Assembly: GCF_001426505.1 (NCBI RefSeq)
Contig: NZ_LMEV01000020.1
Span: forward strand, 408,361 to 450,975
Length of the DNA: 42,615 bases
From: Variovorax sp. Root473
Lineage (GTDB): Bacteria > Pseudomonadota > Gammaproteobacteria > Burkholderiales > Burkholderiaceae_C
Reading direction: 5' to 3'
How positions within the stretch are numbered: the first letter of the stretch is position 1; each line of letters opens with the position of its first letter. Below are positions 42,368 to 42,615 of the stretch, piece by piece. The translations under genes were made by a program, and so were the position numbers. Under the pieces are notes generated by a model. The model ran no database searches, was not told where the DNA came from, and was given only the letters and a program-made list of their open reading frames with translations.

Positions 42368-42409
42368 GAGACCCGGTTCGGCGCCGGAAGCGATTTGGTT
42401 AGAACAAAA

Positions 42410-42484
<75 letters not shown>

Positions 42485-42557
42485 GTTTTCTGGGGTTGCA
42501 ACGACAGGCTTGCGACCCATCTGCATGCGTTGAAATCGTTTTTTTCGGAGTCGAAAA

Positions 42558-42615
42558 ATGGCAAAAGGTAAATTCACCCGCACCAAGCCGCACGTGAACG
42601 TGGGCACGATCGGTC
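42558..42615 (+). CDS. tuf: Translation elongation factor Tu (5' end, partial)
   Basis: The first 19 codons are visible, reading M-A-K-G-K-F-T-R-T-K-P-H-V-N-V-G-T-I-G, the unmistakable EF-Tu start just before the GTP-binding loop. CGGAG lies 7 bases before ATG 42558. The gene runs off the window. Linkage to tRNA-Tyr/Gly/Thr matches the tufB-type location. Confidence 0.95.
   Translation, partial: MAKGKFTRTKPHVNVGTIG

Overview
The window is GC-rich, densely coding DNA, most likely from a beta-proteobacterium of the Burkholderiales, family Comamonadaceae (Variovorax or Acidovorax type). This rests on the codon bias, the gph-trpE-trpG-trpD-trpC arrangement, the tRNA-Tyr/Gly/Thr-tuf cluster at the right edge and the style of the type VI secretion locus. 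It is an inference from gene content, not a database match. I see no rRNA, insertion sequence, integrase, attachment site or CRISPR array.

Positions 1-32000 hold a type VI secretion system (T6SS). The forward block (47-25582) starts with a membrane Ser/Thr kinase (PpkA type), an MltA-type lytic transglycosylase lipoprotein, and an unusual trio: a sigma-70-like protein, a single-pass membrane protein with a C-terminal I9-like domain, and a secreted caspase-fold peptidase. An Hcp-like protein, TagJ, TssE, TssF, TssG, ClpV (TssH) and VgrG (TssI) follow. Next comes a VgrG-linked module: a DUF2169/pentapeptide fusion, a second pentapeptide protein, DUF3540 and a short DUF4150 PAAR-like protein. 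The FHA protein TagH and the PP2C phosphatase PppA close the block. A 15-bp perfect hairpin then separates it from a reverse block (30019 down to 25654) of tssA, tssB, tssC, hcp and a small peptidoglycan-binding-like gene. tssJ points forward from a shared promoter region with tssA and converges on tssL. tssK and tssM are not here and are expected upstream. An orphan NarL/LuxR-type response regulator (32250-32948) borders the locus.

Positions 32954-35566 carry housekeeping genes: a Nudix hydrolase fused to a decayed metallo-beta-lactamase domain, phosphoglycolate phosphatase (gph) and an exported chalcone-isomerase-like protein.

Positions 35650-42046 are a tryptophan operon with a Trp-Pro-Trp leader peptide: trpE, a GxxExxY protein, trpG, threonine aldolase, trpD, trpC and ung. 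trpE/GxxExxY, GxxExxY/trpG and trpC/ung overlap by ATGA, so translation is probably coupled there.

The right edge carries tRNA-Tyr, tRNA-Gly, tRNA-Thr and the first codons of tuf.

The most novel-looking unit is the sigma-like / membrane I9-like / caspase trio inside the T6SS. It looks like a proteolysis-gated signalling relay, but its function is inferred only from domain resemblance and gene order.
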